From Portulaca oleracea (lineage: Eukaryota > Streptophyta > Magnoliopsida > Caryophyllales > Portulacaceae), in contig CM055889.1 in the NCBI GenBank assembly GCA_029582165.1, positions 32,839,427-32,903,426 on the forward strand: a stretch of DNA of 64,000 bases. Direction: 5' to 3'. Below the pieces are notes generated by a model. That model was given only the letters and a program-made list of their open reading frames with translations. It was not told the origin of the DNA and searched no databases. Positions 1 to 11,491 of this stretch are shown here, piece after piece. Position 1 is the first letter of the stretch. Every line of letters starts with the position of its first letter. The position numbers and the translations under genes are program-made.

Positions 1-50
1 TCCATATATTAATTTTGGTATCTGTGAGTTGTCGTTGCAAATTTATAATT

Positions 51-972
51 GAAAATTCTACCATAGTTGAAAATAATTTCAATTATGATAGTTAATAATT
101 ATATATCCTTGATTTATTTGGAATGAATCTCAACCCTACAATTAAAATCAGATTTTGCCTTTATTACACTCATTCTCTCTCCTCTATTTACTCACGTTTA
201 GCCAATTTAAGATGTCAGAAATAATTTATATTGGGCTAAATTACCAATTTAACCCCACATTTTGAGTTAAACATCCATACATGACATGGGGAGAGTCTCA
301 TTTTCGATCTCTCTCTCTGATACCAATATACCATGAATGACAGCAAGTTATTCCTCCTCACCCGCGTCGCCGCCTCCACATCCGCCACCACAACCACCAC
401 CGTCCAACCATCGACCTGCGCGATAACCTCCTCCACTCCTCATTCTCCCTTCTCCTCCGCGGTTCCCCCTGTTCCTCCTCCGACGACAGCCGAGAAACCC
501 TAACCCTAACGCCCCAGGAATTCAGTCTCCTTATCTCAAATTTACTAGTGCACATCATCAGACCAAAAATTGGCAGGAAGCATATCGAATTCACTAATCC
601 TAAAAGAGCAGTCATCAAGTATGGTGAACACACCTCTCAATTGATGCTGAAGCATCGCACATTCCGATCGAAACCTCAAATCGATAATCCCAAGCAACTG
701 AATGAATCACTTGGGGGTGAAGAAGGTTGTCATGGAGATGTTCTTCTCCGCTGTTCCAGTCACAACGACTGAAGCAATTTTTTTCTTTTTTTGATTATTG
801 TTTCAAAAGAGGGGAAGGGTGTATAATAGGAAATATGACAGTAGTTTTTTTCTTTATTTCAAACGTGTGTGATGGGAATCAGATTAAATCAACGATTAGA
901 TTTTTTATCTTAAATCCAATGGTTATTATTGATTTCAACTACCATAGTTGATTCAACTATGGCAGAAATTCC
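51..972. mobile_element. Non-autonomous TIR DNA element (family shared with 44365-44604)
   Basis: The ends are inverted copies: the left reads AATTCTACCATAGTTGAA and the right, reverse complemented, AATTTCTGCCATAGTTGAA. Each end also holds a sub-terminal inverted CAACTA/TAGTTG motif. A candidate 7-bp duplication, ATAATTG, lies at 45-51 and 974-980. The 240-bp element at 44365-44604 has the same termini, which supports a family. The interior (about 330-770) is GC-richer than its surroundings, holds short open frames and a CCCTAA-like run near 500, and could be captured gene sequence, but I recognise no protein. The superfamily is not settled. Confidence 0.55.
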
Positions 973-2039
973 CATAATTGTGTGCTTTCATTTCTTTTAT
1001 AACACTTGAAACATTTTCTACGGTCATTAAATATATTTGCCAACGAAAAAATAATTCTTCAAGGAAAAAAAAACCTCAAAATATTGCATGCAGTTATAGC
1101 CCAAAACACAACAAAAAAAAATAGGTTTGGGCAACAAATTCAGAATACTTTGGGCAACAAAAAATTATTATTGCATTAGTTTAAAATATGGCAACCAAAT
1201 ATTTTTGTTGTTAAATACATTACATAGGGTAACAAAAACTTTTTTTGTTGCAATTGATATAGATTAGCTACAATTTAAATTTTGTTGCCACAAATTAAGC
1301 CCACTAGTAAATTTGGGCCCATTAATAATACAGTACAATAAGCAATTGTTCGCCCCCCTCTCTCTCTCTCCAAACTTATAGACGATCGCTCAAATATGGC
1401 GATATTGATCGAGCATCGATTGAGGTATTGTCGATGGCTTCTCTTTCTTGATCTTAGTCAAGCGTCAATAAAGATTTAGAGGTATATTTCAATCGAGCAT
1501 CTGTCGTCCTCAGTCTCACTCTCTCGCGCTCTCTAATCTCCCTCTAGCTAATTTGTCGATCTGAACAAAAAGGTCAGCGCGATTCAGAGACTCGAGGTAT
1601 GATCCTGATGTTTCGTAATTCAGTATGCGTCTGATGATTGGATATTTATCTCCTTGATGTTATGTAGAATTTTCGATTGTTCGTCGGCATTGTTAGGGTT
1701 TTGAGCTTCTTATTTAGTGTGAATCAATTCTACTTTGCATCAGATGTTGATTGGAAGAGTACTTGTCGACTGATTGTTGTTGTAATTAGTTTGAAATCTA
1801 GGTTTTCCTTATGTGTTCATCATGATCGGTTCTTCTTTGTGCGCCAACAGGATTACAGAGGGATTTCATGGTAGCACAATTCTAGCTCCAAAGATTGATG
1901 CCACAACTTATTTCCATCATTTCATTATTTGTTTAGTTTGTTCTCATTATCAAATTATTGTACCTTTGCTCAAATTTTTACATTGAGGGTAAGATTAGAG
2001 GGAGTGATCTACTAGTGACAAGTAGACTAAGTGGCAGCC
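973..2039. other. Gene-free stretch, transposon-like low-complexity DNA
   Basis: No supported gene. Positions 1050-1330 repeat a GGGCAACAAA / TTTTTGTTGC motif in both orientations, like the sub-terminal zone of a DNA transposon. Positions 1350-1870 look like a plant 5' leader: a CT-rich run, a possible GT donor near 1596 and a possible acceptor (CAACAG) near 1850, with no convincing coding exon downstream. CACTAGT at 1302 and ACTAGTG at 2011 resemble CACTA ends but the flanking triplets do not match. Confidence 0.35.
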
Positions 2040-2316
2040 TCTTGATAGTTTTGCTATTTGATAGTAAGGAGAGTGGAAGGTGAAAAGTCTCACATTGGTA
2101 GTGGAAGAGACTTTTCACTAGTTTATAAGGAATAGTACTACTTGGGCTTATAATTAGCTAATGAGCTACTATGGAGCTAGTGGTGGTACTAAGGTTCAAT
2201 GCGGAGCATTGAACCGCACATGCAAATGTGCGCGCGTGTGTCGGTTGGCGGCTTTTGGCGGCTTATTAGACGACACTTAGCACTTTGCACGTTTGTGCGC
2301 GGTGCCAGAGCCGGAG
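2040..2316 (+). repeat. Copia A 5' LTR, part matched by the 3' LTR
   Basis: This stretch is repeated with scattered substitutions at 7242-7500. It begins TCTTGATAG where the 3' copy begins TGTTGATAG, so the expected TG end has probably mutated. It contains a strong inverted repeat at 2193-2215 with 10-bp arms (GGTTCAATGC / GCATTGAACC) around a 3-nt centre. The LTR probably runs on into the AT-rich sequence up to about 2690, but the truncated 3' copy cannot confirm that. Confidence 0.75.
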
Positions 2317-2714
2317 AGTTATGATGTATTAATTACATTATAATTTTCTTTTTCCTTTTATTTATTTAATTCGTTTAAATAAATAAATTTATTTATATCC
2401 AGTATTGGATATTATAGGGCAGTTATTTTAAATTTAATTAATTATTCCTGTTAACTGCAAAGCCAATAAACTGCTTGCAACTTGCTCTCTCTATCCTATC
2501 TTTCTGTTTACGTTATATTCACTGAGAATCCAGGGAAACTGAATGATTTCCTCATCAGAAAATTTCACAAGACTTGATTAATCCTGGAGGGATATTTGCT
2601 AATCTCTGAGTATTGTGAGTGAAGTGAGGGCAAATGATTCCTTAAAGACAGTCAATTTTAATCACGTTCAAGCCTTTTCTTCTCATTTTCGCTCAACAAT
2701 TTTAAGGAATTATT

Positions 2715-3511
2715 ATGGTTGATTTTGCAAGTTCTTCTAGTTTAAAATTCATGAATCCTGATTTCATTAAGCAAGACAAATTCGATGGCACAAATTACAA
2801 TTGCTGGAAGGACAAGATGATATTTTTACTCACTGCTTTGAACGTTGTCTATCTTCTGGATCCAAACCTGCCTGAGATCGAAGATGCCAAGGAGTCGGAT
2901 CCACCGGAACGTAAGCAAAAGGTTGCAGAACGACAGAAGAAAAGGAAGAATGATGAGTTTGTGTGTCGAGGACATATTTTGGCTACCTCGCAAACAATCT
3001 GTACGACCTCTACATGATGTATTCTTGTCCAAGAGAGATTTGGAAGAAAATGGAGGACAAGTACATTATCAAGAGGCAAGGTACTGACAACTTTCTTATA
3101 TGAAACATCTGGAGTTTAAGATGACTGATTCTATACCAATTCTGGACCAAATGCATGAGTTGCTTGTCTTAGTTAATAGGCTTCGTGACCTTAAGGTGAT
3201 TTTACCCGAGGCATTCCAAGTGGGGGCAATTATTTCAAAGTTACCCCCTTCGTGGAATGATTATAGGAAGAAACTTCTTCACATGCAAGAAGATTTCACT
3301 CTTGAGAAGATCACGAGACGTCTCCGAATTGAAGAGGAGACTCGGAAGAGAGATGTCCCAGATCGTCCCAACAGTTCTAAGGTGAACAATGTTGGGGGTA
3401 AGTAAAAAAAGAACAATAAAAGGAAGGCACCCGATTCTGATAAAACTGACAAGAAGAAAAATAAGAAATGTTATGGTTGTAATGGGAAAAGTCACTACAT
3501 TAAAGACTGCA
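2715..3511 (+). pseudogene. Copia A gag (UBN2/DUF4219-type) with CCHC zinc knuckle, frameshifted
   Basis: Capsid-like gag that packages the element RNA. It starts at the ATG at 2715. The N-terminus contains DKFDGTNYNCWKDKM, the conserved start of plant copia gag. The frame breaks near 2950-2990, continues in another frame, meets stops near 3085, and resumes from 3100 with a helical segment holding KLPPSWNDYRKKL, typical of UBN2. A stop follows GGK at 3405. The knuckle CYGCNGKSHYIKDC (CX2CX4HX4C) follows at about 3468-3511. Several disruptions, so not functional as written. Confidence 0.85.
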
Positions 3512-3909
3512 AATTGGTTAAGAAACTCAGAAAGGAGACCGAAACACAAGGAACTTCACCTAAAGGTAATCTGGTAGAGAAACAGATTGAGGATTTTGTT
3601 GCCATGATTACTACTTTTGTCAATAATCTGCATATTGACATGGTAACGGAAGTGAATGTGGCAAGTGCAAGATCCGGTGCTTCGTGGATAGATTCTGGTG
3701 CATCTGTACATGTGTGTTATGACAGGCCACAGTTCAAAAGTTATGAGGAAATTGCTGAGAAAGAAGTGTTGATGGGAAACCATGAAGTTGCAAAGGTCCT
3801 TGGACAAGGCACAGTGGAACTACAGTTCACATCCGGCAAGAAATTGACTTTGAAGAATGTTCTTTATGTGCCGGATATGAGGAAGAACTTGGTTCTTGAA
3901 GGTCTCTAG
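3512..3909 (+). pseudogene. Copia A aspartic protease
   Basis: Retroviral-type aspartic protease that would cut the polyprotein. The active-site motif WIDSGASVHVC lies at about 3688-3720, followed by the strand-rich segment with LGQGTVEL and the copia-typical LKNVLYVPDMRKNLV. An in-frame TAG at 3907-3909 ends the frame just before the pre-integrase region, where intact relatives read on. The active-site Asp is retained. Confidence 0.85.
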
Positions 3910-4965
3910 AACAAAAATGGTTTTAGAATAGTCACTGAATCTGATCAAGTTGTAATTTCTAAGTCTGGAATATTTGTTGGCAAGGGATATTATTGTGATG
4001 GCATGTTTATGTTAAACATTGATGGAATGGATGGAATAAATGTTGTTTCTATTTATATTGTGGATTATTGTTCTTTGTGGCATGCTAGATTAGCACATTT
4101 AAATTTCACATCCTTAGCATATATGAAGAAACATGGATATATTTATGTGAATGATAAAATCAAGAAAGATAAGTGTGAAATTCGTATTCAAGCAAAGATC
4201 ACTAAGAAATCCTTTCCTAAGGTAGAAAGGAAAACTAAAATTCTTGATTTCGTTCATTCTGATATATGTGAATTTAATGGCATGCTAACTAGAGGAGGTA
4301 AATGTTATCTTATAACATTTATTGATGATTGTTCAAGATACACTTATGTGTATTTAATGAAACATAAAGATGAGGCGTTTGATTTATTCAAACGCTATAA
4401 GGCTGAAGTAGAAAATCAAAAAGGAAATAACATTAAGGTTCTTCGAAGTGACAGAGGGGGGGAATATTTTCCTACTAAATTTGATGATTATTGTGAACAA
4501 CATGGACTTATACATCAAAAATCAACCCCTTATACTCCCGAACAAAATGGGTTGGCAGAAAGGAAGAATCGTAGCTTAGGAGAAATGGTTAACTCCATGC
4601 TTCTAAATTCTAAATTGCCATTAAATTTGTGGGGAGAGGCTCTACTTACAGCATGTCATATCCACAATAGAATTCCATCTAGGAAAAAGAAAGTATCTCC
4701 ATATGAGATATGGAAAGGTAGACAACCTAATTTAAATTATTTTAAAGTGTGGGGGTGTCTAGCCTTTTACAGAGTTCCTAATATCAAAAGGACAAAATTA
4801 GGAGCTCGAGGTGTAAGGAGTGTATTTGTAGGATATGCTCAAAACTCAAAGGCATACAAACTGTTAAATTTACAATCTAATATCATTGTAGAGACAAGGG
4901 ATGCTGAGTTTTTAGAGGATAGACTTTGTGTTGATCCTGTTGAGCATACAAGCTACAAACACTGA
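3910..4965 (+). pseudogene. Copia A GAG-pre-integrase and integrase
   Basis: Integrase inserts element cDNA into the genome. After the stop at 3909 the sequence stays in frame and is open again from 4003. The HHCC zinc region holds LWHARLAHLNF, but the second cysteine pair is damaged: it reads KCEIRIQAK where relatives have CEIC. The rve core retains the acidic residues in DFVHSDICEF and LRSDRGGEYF, and the glutamate in PEQNGLAERKNRS. The C-terminal part has the copia features HIHNRIPSR and FKVWGC. The frame ends at TGA (4963-4965). Confidence 0.9.
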
Positions 4966-5251
4966 TGTGGCACAATCTTTGCCACAGGAGGACATTCCTG
5001 AAACATCAGGAACTAAAAACAAATCTTGTGATTCCCCTATAGAGCCTAGGAGGAGTCAAAGAGTTAGGAAGGAGAAAAACTTAGGGCCAGATTTCATCTC
5101 TTTCCAAGTGACATTGTTCTTAGTGGAAGGAGATAGGAATAAGGTAACTAATAAAATTCCCATGATTCTTCATATTGAAGAAGAAGAAGATCTAAAAACT
5201 TATAGTGAGGCTATGGCTTTAGAGATTCAAGTTTTTGGAAAGAGGCAATAG
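4928..5251 (+). pseudogene. Copia A integrase-RT linker, frameshifted piece
   Basis: This frame continues the polyprotein after a shift near 4930-4965. It carries the RRSQRVRKEK basic motif common in copia elements between integrase and reverse transcriptase, then an acidic run. It ends at a stop near 5251. A further shift at about 5235-5250 restores the RT frame ([12 protein letters not shown] is readable across the junction in another frame). There is no separate gene here. Confidence 0.7.
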
Positions 5252-5259
5252 ATGATGAG

Positions 5260-6732
5260 ATGAACTCAATATTATCCAATAATACTTGGGTTCTCACTGA
5301 TTTGCCTTCTGGGTCCAACCCCATTAAATGCAAATGGGTTTTTAAGAGGAAAAGGAATACACACACCTTTAAGGCTAGGCTTGTAGCCAAAGGTTTTACT
5401 CAAAAAGGGGCAATAGATTATTTTGATACCTATGCCCCTGTATCAAGGATTCCCTCCATTAGGACATTGATGGCTTTAGCATCAATACATGGATTGTATA
5501 AACATCAAATGGATGTTAAAACAACCTTTCTAAATGGTGAACTCAATGAAGAGATCTACATGGAACAACCCGAAGGATTTGTTCTTCCGGGAATTGAGAG
5601 GAAAGTGTGCAAATTAATAATAATAAAGTCATTGTATGGATTAAAGCAAGCGCCTAAACAATGGCATGAGAAATTTGATGAGGCGATTCTTGCTAGTGGT
5701 TTCATACATAACAACGCTGACAAATGTATTTACTTCAAGTTTACTCAAAACTATGGAGTTACTATTTGTCTTTATGTTGATGACTTATTAATTTTTGGCA
5801 CAAACATGATAGGAATTGAAGAGACCAAGGGGTGTCTGTCTTCAAAGTTCAAGATGAAAGACTTGAATGAGGTTGACACCATCTTAGGTGTTAAGGTGAG
5901 GAAGCATAGTGGGGACTATGCTTTAAATCAATCCCACTATGTATCCAAGATACTGGATAAATTCCAACATCTTGGGATAAAAGAGGCAAATACACCTTTT
6001 GACACTAGCATGAAGCTAGTTAAAAATGAAGGTAGGCCAGTGGCACAAGTTGAGTATGCAAGTGCCATCGGAAGTTTGATGTATGCTATGCATTACACAA
6101 GACCTGATATTGCTTTTGCTGTGTGCAATCTATCAAGGTACACAAGTAAACCTAGTACTATGCATTGGAAGGCCATAGCTAGAGTACTTGGTTACTTAAA
6201 GAGAACTAAGGATTTGAGGAATTTCTATCAAAATTTCCCTGAAGTCTTAGAAGGTTATACAGATGCAAGTTGGATCACTTGTGCAAGTGACAACAAATCC
6301 GCAACAGGTTGGATATTCACCCTTGGTGGGGGCGCTATTAGTTGGGCGTCAAAGAAACAAACTTGCATCTCTCATTCAACTATGGAGGCTGAGTTTATAG
6401 CCTTAGCTGCAGCAGGAAAGGAAGCAGAATGGCTTAGGAAGTTCCTATTGGATATAGAGTTGTGGCCACAACCGATGCTATCTATTTCCTTGTATTGTGA
6501 TAGTGAAGCTACAATGTCTAGAGCATACAATAAGGTGTATAATGGTAAATCTAGACATATTAGCTTATGGCATGAATATGTAAGACAACTCATTATGGAT
6601 GGAATTGTTTCCATTATATATATTAAGTCTTGCAACAATTTGGCAGATCCTTTAACAAAGGGTTTGTCAAGGGATGTGGTGAAAGGTACCACAACGGGAA
6701 TGGGCTTGAAACCCTTCTTTGAAGTTAAGTAG
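5260..6732 (+). CDS. Copia A reverse transcriptase and RNase H (open 490-codon segment)
   Basis: The longest uninterrupted part of the element. The RVT_2 domain begins with [11 protein letters not shown] and [11 protein letters not shown], continues with [14 protein letters not shown] and IYMEQPEGF, and has the catalytic motif YVDDLLIF at about 5772-5796. The RNase H domain follows with GYTDASW at about 6253, [10 protein letters not shown], and the conserved EAEFIALA. It ends naturally at TAG 6730-6732. The methionine at 5260 is an internal residue of the polyprotein, not a true start. The order and residues look catalytically plausible, but the upstream frame is broken. Confidence 0.92.
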   Translation: MNSILSNNTWVLTDLPSGSNPIKCKWVFKRKRNTHTFKARLVAKGFTQKGAIDYFDTYAPVSRIPSIRTLMALASIHGLYKHQMDVKTTFLNGELNEEIYMEQPEGFVLPGIERKVCKLIIIKSLYGLKQAPKQWHEKFDEAILASGFIHNNADKCIYFKFTQNYGVTICLYVDDLLIFGTNMIGIEETKGCLSSKFKMKDLNEVDTILGVKVRKHSGDYALNQSHYVSKILDKFQHLGIKEANTPFDTSMKLVKNEGRPVAQVEYASAIGSLMYAMHYTRPDIAFAVCNLSRYTSKPSTMHWKAIARVLGYLKRTKDLRNFYQNFPEVLEGYTDASWITCASDNKSATGWIFTLGGGAISWASKKQTCISHSTMEAEFIALAAAGKEAEWLRKFLLDIELWPQPMLSISLYCDSEATMSRAYNKVYNGKSRHISLWHEYVRQLIMDGIVSIIYIKSCNNLADPLTKGLSRDVVKGTTTGMGLKPFFEVK

Positions 6733-7241
6733 TGATAGGAACCCAACTTTACTTTAGTGAAAACTAAATATTAAGTTTAATGGGTAATAACAAGTTACCA
6801 TATAACTTATGGGCACTAAGTGAAGGATTTAGTGCACAATTGCTACAACTAAGGAGGATGAGCAGAGCTCTTAATGAAATCTTAGTCCAAGTAGCAAGGA
6901 CATGGTTAGAAGATTTCGCCTATATGAATAAAGAGGTGGTGCCGCCTTTAGCAAGAATGTTGAGTGTTCATTCTTGTAATTATTCATGAATCCAGGATGA
7001 GCACATGGCCATAATAGTACAAAGTAATCTAATTCTCATATGAATAGAGATTGAGGTTATGTTTGTTGTATTTCCAATGTCATGCGGGAGTGCTGGTTTA
7101 AACAACTAGTCACCTAGCACTTAGTTGAAATTTAATTTGAAATACTTACACTAATTAAAGGTTTAAATCGACAGATACCTTTTTGTATTCATAACCCAAA
7201 TTTAAGGAAGATGCTTATCAAATACAAAACTAGTGGAGGAT
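6733..7241 (+). other. Copia A 3' untranslated region and polypurine-like tract
   Basis: AT-rich non-coding DNA between the pol stop and the 3' LTR. The purine-rich AGTGGAGGA immediately before the LTR (about 7231-7239) sits where the plus-strand primer lies in copia elements. Confidence 0.6.
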
Positions 7242-7510
7242 TGTTGATAGTTTTGCTATTTGATAGTAAGGAGAGTGGAAAGTGAAAAGTCCCACATTGG
7301 TAGTGGAACGGACTTTTCACTAGTTTATAAGGAATAGTACTACTTGGGCTTATAATTAGCTAATGGGCTACTATGGAGCTAGTGGTGGTACTAAGGTTCA
7401 ATGCGGAGCATTGAATCGCATACGCACATGCGCGCGTGCGTGTCAGTTGGCGGCTTATTAGATGACACTTTGCACGCTTGTGCGCGGTGCCGGAGTTGGC
7501 GGCCTAAGAG
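7242..7510 (+). repeat. Copia A 3' LTR, truncated
   Basis: Begins TGTTGATAG and matches 2040-2316 with substitutions and a few indels. The large inverted repeat is kept at 7395-7417 with one arm mismatch. Similarity to the 5' LTR ends near 7495-7510, where unrelated sequence begins. Confidence 0.75.
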
Positions 7511-9212
7511 TTAAGCACCTGTGATAGTGATCAGGTTGTACTCCTCCTTTCTCATAGTGGATTATTTTCTGGTTGTCGCCGTCCGTGGGTTTTTCTCCGA
7601 GTCTTTGGTTTCCCACGTAATTCTGGTGTTTGCTTTTATCGCTTATTTTTCGTTCATAAATTTTGTCGTAATATCCGTCATCTCGTTTTCGATTCTATTA
7701 TTCGCTTCCGCTGTTACCTTGCTACTCACTTTTCTCTAACACTATTTGTTCTAGTTTGTCGTTTTATTACTATTAAAGGGCCTAACTCTTAGGCCTTTCT
7801 TTTAAGAATATATTGTATAAATTTGCCTATGTATTACTCAACTTTTCTAACTTTTGAATATCAAGGGCCGACAAAGAAGGAATGTGGACCTATTGTAGAA
7901 CCCAAAATGAAGGTTGGTTAGTAGAGTATCGTGTAAGGTCCGGTCTAGTGGTCCTAATTGTGGTAAAGGTTTGAAGGGGCTTTCTCGACGCTGCAGTTTT
8001 AACAGTAAAGATGCGGTTAATTGTTCTTCTAAAAGATCCTCTAATGCAGTGGTTTTATCCTTGGAAAGATAGGATGAGGAGGCTCGTAGGGCAGCCAAGC
8101 TCGTGTGTTCGTTGAAATTGTCTTTTGATAATCATAAGACTGTGACTAAGACCTTTAGAGATGATATGCTGGAACAAAAGAAAAATCTTGTTAGATAGCT
8201 GTTTTTTGTTTTGTTGTGTTCATTGTGCTGCGCTTTGTTTGGTCAACTCTTTGGTTGTCTGCTGTTTTGTGGTCTTGTAGCATCTTTGATGCCTTAACCT
8301 TTTTTTAACTAGCAAATTATCGAAAAAAAAATCTTTTGAATATTAAAAAAAAGGGAATATCCTATGAGTCTTACCGAGGCTAAAGTGTAAGTAAGGAATG
8401 CACTCCCAAGTCTTCGATAAGATAAGCTTTCTTAGTTTTTAATTTTAGTACAGCTGTGAACCTTAATTAAGTTGAAATCTATTCCATTTGGCAACTTAAT
8501 GAGTAATAATTCCGAATAATCTACTACATGGTCAAAGCTTCAAATTATATAATTCTATCAACATCAAATATCAAATTCACACTGTATGGTTAATTTTGAC
8601 ATAGATGTACGGCTTGCTCAAGTTCCCAGAAGATAAAGTTATAAGATTAGTAGCTAGCTGGATTATTCATTAATTTTATTATAATAATTAAGATAAAGCT
8701 TCCGAATGATCTGTAAAGTTGCTTTCACTCTTTATTTAGACAAAGAAAGATACATACTTTTTAAGCTTCAAGCCATTTCATCCTATTTTTGATAGAGTAT
8801 TATTTTAAAAAGCATACTCCACTGCAACAAGAAAGAAATTAGAAAGAAAGAAAAATGTATAGGAATTGCGTGTTTTACCACGAAAAACTCATGTGAAGAC
8901 AACATACATGCACAGATAAAGAGCAGCAGAAATGGTCTAGTGCTTAAATTTCATACGATTTAAATAAGAATTTACCAAGTATTAAAATAAGGTAATTTGG
9001 TGAGAGGTCGACTTTCGTACGGTCACGTACGTACCAACTGTACACGGATTTGTTTAAGTTAACAAGTTAAACCAAATCAATTAAACTACGATTGTGCTTT
9101 ATTATTTAGTATTTATTTTTTGTGGAAAAGTCTGACCGAAAGGCATGCATGCATTTTAATATGGATATTTCCTTCTTATTTCGAGGGTGATCAAATTAGC
9201 TTGTTGCATTAT
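7511..9212. other. Gene-free stretch; possible retroelement 3' tail at 7511-8335
   Basis: No supported gene. The part from 7511 to about 8335 ends in a T-rich stretch followed by a short A-run (AAAAAAAA near 8323), as a LINE 3' end would, and one frame around 7940-8195 is partly open, but no domain is recognisable. 8340-9210 is AT-rich and shows nothing I can name. Confidence 0.3.
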
Positions 9213-9214
9213 TA

Positions 9215-10843
9215 CTCCCTCCTTTTAATATTAGTTATGACATTGTGGACTTTTTACCATTTTCAATATTGCATTATTACTTCCTCTTTTTCATATTATT
9301 ATCAAATTGCTGACCTTTACAGTTTCTAATAATATTTTTTGATCGATAATTCATCTTATAATATGTTATTAACAATTGCAATATTATATATTTTTATAGA
9401 TGTAGTATTTTTCATTATGAAACTAATTATAGTAATTTCATCTAACACATTACTTTGGCTACATGATGCATTTCAAGTAAATTTAGTTGAAAAAGGAGAT
9501 GGGTGGATCTGTATCTCTGGGTTTCATGTTCTGTGTAAAGTAAATTGTGCAGTGGGGATCATCTATGGACGCAAGACTTAAATGGCAGACGACAACAATG
9601 GGATCAACTGTTACATTTAAAAATAGTTTGCAGCGTCCACTGATCTTAATGGGTGACTTCAATGAGGTGCTGGCCCCAGATGACAGAAAAGGTTGTTCTC
9701 AAATCACATCTGCAATGTTAGACTTTGCGGACTTCATGGATGGTTTGAAGGTGAATCATGGAGGTGGATTCTGGCGTGGAATAAAGAGTTGTTTGTGGGC
9801 GAATTAGCTGAAAAATGTGCTTTGAAAATGCAGCTTATGATAGTGCTGCCGAGGAGAAATGTTAAGGACAGTATCCAATGGATTAATTCCACTAAATTCA
9901 AAATCCATGTAATGGTGGATAAATTGGAAGAAATTGTGCTTGGCAACTCATTCTATGATGTTGTTGTTTGCTCTGTGTGGCAAAACCTTGCCCCTCCTAA
10001 GATTGAAATCATGTTTTGGCTCACTCTTCTTGGTGGGCTCAATACAAGGGACATGCTTCTAAGAAAAGAGATAATTGAGGCTCAAGCAAATATCTGTCCA
10101 TTTTGTGATAGTGTAGCTGAAACAGACGACGACCTATTCCTCACCTATCAGTTCGCTTAGCATATTTGGTCTAAGGTTATGCAATGCCTTAGGATGATCA
10201 TTCAGCAAGAGCAAACTACCAAAGCTATATTTGATCTATGGATGAAGGTGCATTTCAGTAACAAACTGAGAACCGACTTCTGGATTGCTTCATTTTTTGC
10301 CATTGTGTGGTCCTTATGAAATCACAGAAATGCAATTGTGTTTGATCAGATGGAAAGGAATAAAGATATGCTTCTCCAAAATTTGAATTGGAGGGCTGCT
10401 CTATTGGTCTACTAATTGGAAAGAGAAGCACAATTACACCATTGACATATTTGCAATAAACTTTCACAATATTCCCTTCATTTTCATGTAACTTAGTCTA
10501 CTGTATTGTAATGAAAAGGGTGGCTAGTGTCTATTTGCTGTCATTGTTCTATGTCACTTTGAGTTAGGGCTCTGTGCGTTTTTGCTACTTTCATGAGGTG
10601 TTTCTGTTTTGGTTGGCTAATGTCATGAGTTGTCTGGTAGATAGACTCTTAGTGCTCTTCTTTGTTGTTATGTTGAGCTGCTTGTACTGCTCGGTGCTTT
10701 GTTTGAAAGACTCTCTATCTTTCTTGAATAAAAGGGCTTCTGGACATTAATTCTCAAAAAACATGTGTTGAGTAGTTAATGGTCAAAATCTTTAAAGTTT
10801 GAAAGATACAATTTTCAAGGTGACAAATAATACGGAATGGAGC
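9215..10843. mobile_element. Stowaway-like MITE split by a LINE fragment
   Basis: The left edge reads TA-CTCCCTCCTTTTAATATT and the right edge contains AATACGGAATGGAGCA, the degenerate inverse of such an end. The sequence between 9215 and about 9470 and after 10770 is AT-rich and MITE-like. The LINE derivative sits between. The right boundary and TA duplication are not exact, so this is a tentative reading. Confidence 0.3.
9455..10765 (+). pseudogene. L1-type LINE deletion derivative: endonuclease piece joined to zf-RVT tail
   Basis: Remnant of a LINE ORF2. One frame ends with DGWICISGF and VGIIYG, part of an APE endonuclease. Another frame holds ILMGDFNEVLAPDDRKG, the endonuclease signature, at about 9645-9700. 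Almost directly after it comes the C-terminal zf-RVT region: LAPPKIEIMFWLTLLGGLNTR, then the zinc-binding CPFCDSVAET at about 10096, and RNHRNAIVF-like sequence (about 10315) after a stop. The reverse transcriptase that should lie between them is missing. A T-rich 3' UTR ends at an A-rich run near 10760. Non-functional. Confidence 0.8.
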
Positions 10844-11491
10844 AAATATGTCTCTGTCAAGCTGTAGGATTTTTATCTTGATCAAATCTTAGCCTTACAA
10901 TGTAATATTTTGGGTTAATTAATTGTGACCCATGGAGTGTGTTCTTTTCTTGGGTATTACTCCAATAGTTTGATCCATTTATGTACTTAATCAAGGTATT
11001 TTGGAGAAAAGAACTAACTTTTGCTAATTAATGAATGGTATTTTTGAGAACACTCTCAAATTCTCTCTCAAGTCTTAACTACTTTATCTAAATAATATGT
11101 TTGGTGGTGTGTTAAGTCAATCCTTTAGAAATTTGTGGTGGATATATAATCCTTTATCAATTCTTGGTGGATTGTTAGCTCTTGGGTGGTCGAATCCCTT
11201 TATAAAGTTCATATCATTGCCTTTGTGATCAAGTTCTTCAATGTGTTCATCATTGATCTCCATCGTCTACATATAAGCATCGATTCACACCCAAGAACTA
11301 ACAAAGATCAATGATGAACACATTTGTGATCATCAATGATCTTCCATCATCTACAGATAAGCATATGCTCCATCCAATATTAGAGCATCCACATTTTTTT
11401 TTTGCTTGAGTTGTCTTTGTTTAGGGTTTAGGGTTTAGGGCTTGGGAAACAAAAAGCTCCAAAAAAAAAAAAGAACGATCCCAAAGACAAT
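10844..11491. other. Gene-free stretch with short telomere-like run
   Basis: No gene seen. An inverted or repeated CATTGATC segment occurs around 11225-11345. TTTAGGGTTTAGGGTTTAGGG-like repeats stand at about 11420-11440, next to an A-rich run at 11461-11471. This may be the untranslated 5' part of the gypsy gag remnant that follows. Confidence 0.35.

Larger units (their letters stand above)
2040..7510 (+). mobile_element. Ty1/copia retrotransposon (copia A), decayed
   Basis: Two direct repeats (2040-2316 and 7242-7500) flank an internal region with domains in copia order: gag with CCHC knuckle, aspartic protease, integrase, reverse transcriptase, RNase H. Integrase before RT defines Ty1/copia, and the gag start resembles Tork-like elements. 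The 3' LTR is cut short where similarity stops near 7495-7510. The coding region has several frameshifts and stops, so the copy is dead. I found no clear tRNA-type PBS after the 5' LTR, so the true 5' LTR end is uncertain. Confidence 0.88.

Noticed and set aside
1302..2017. CACTAGT...ACTAGTG ends suggesting a small CACTA element
   Set aside because: The inverted ends match for only about 8 bp and the flanking triplets (GCC and ACA) are not a duplication.
7521..7739. Hydrophobic 72-codon frame that could be a small membrane protein
   Set aside because: T-rich sequence gives Phe/Leu/Val codons by composition; no conserved context.
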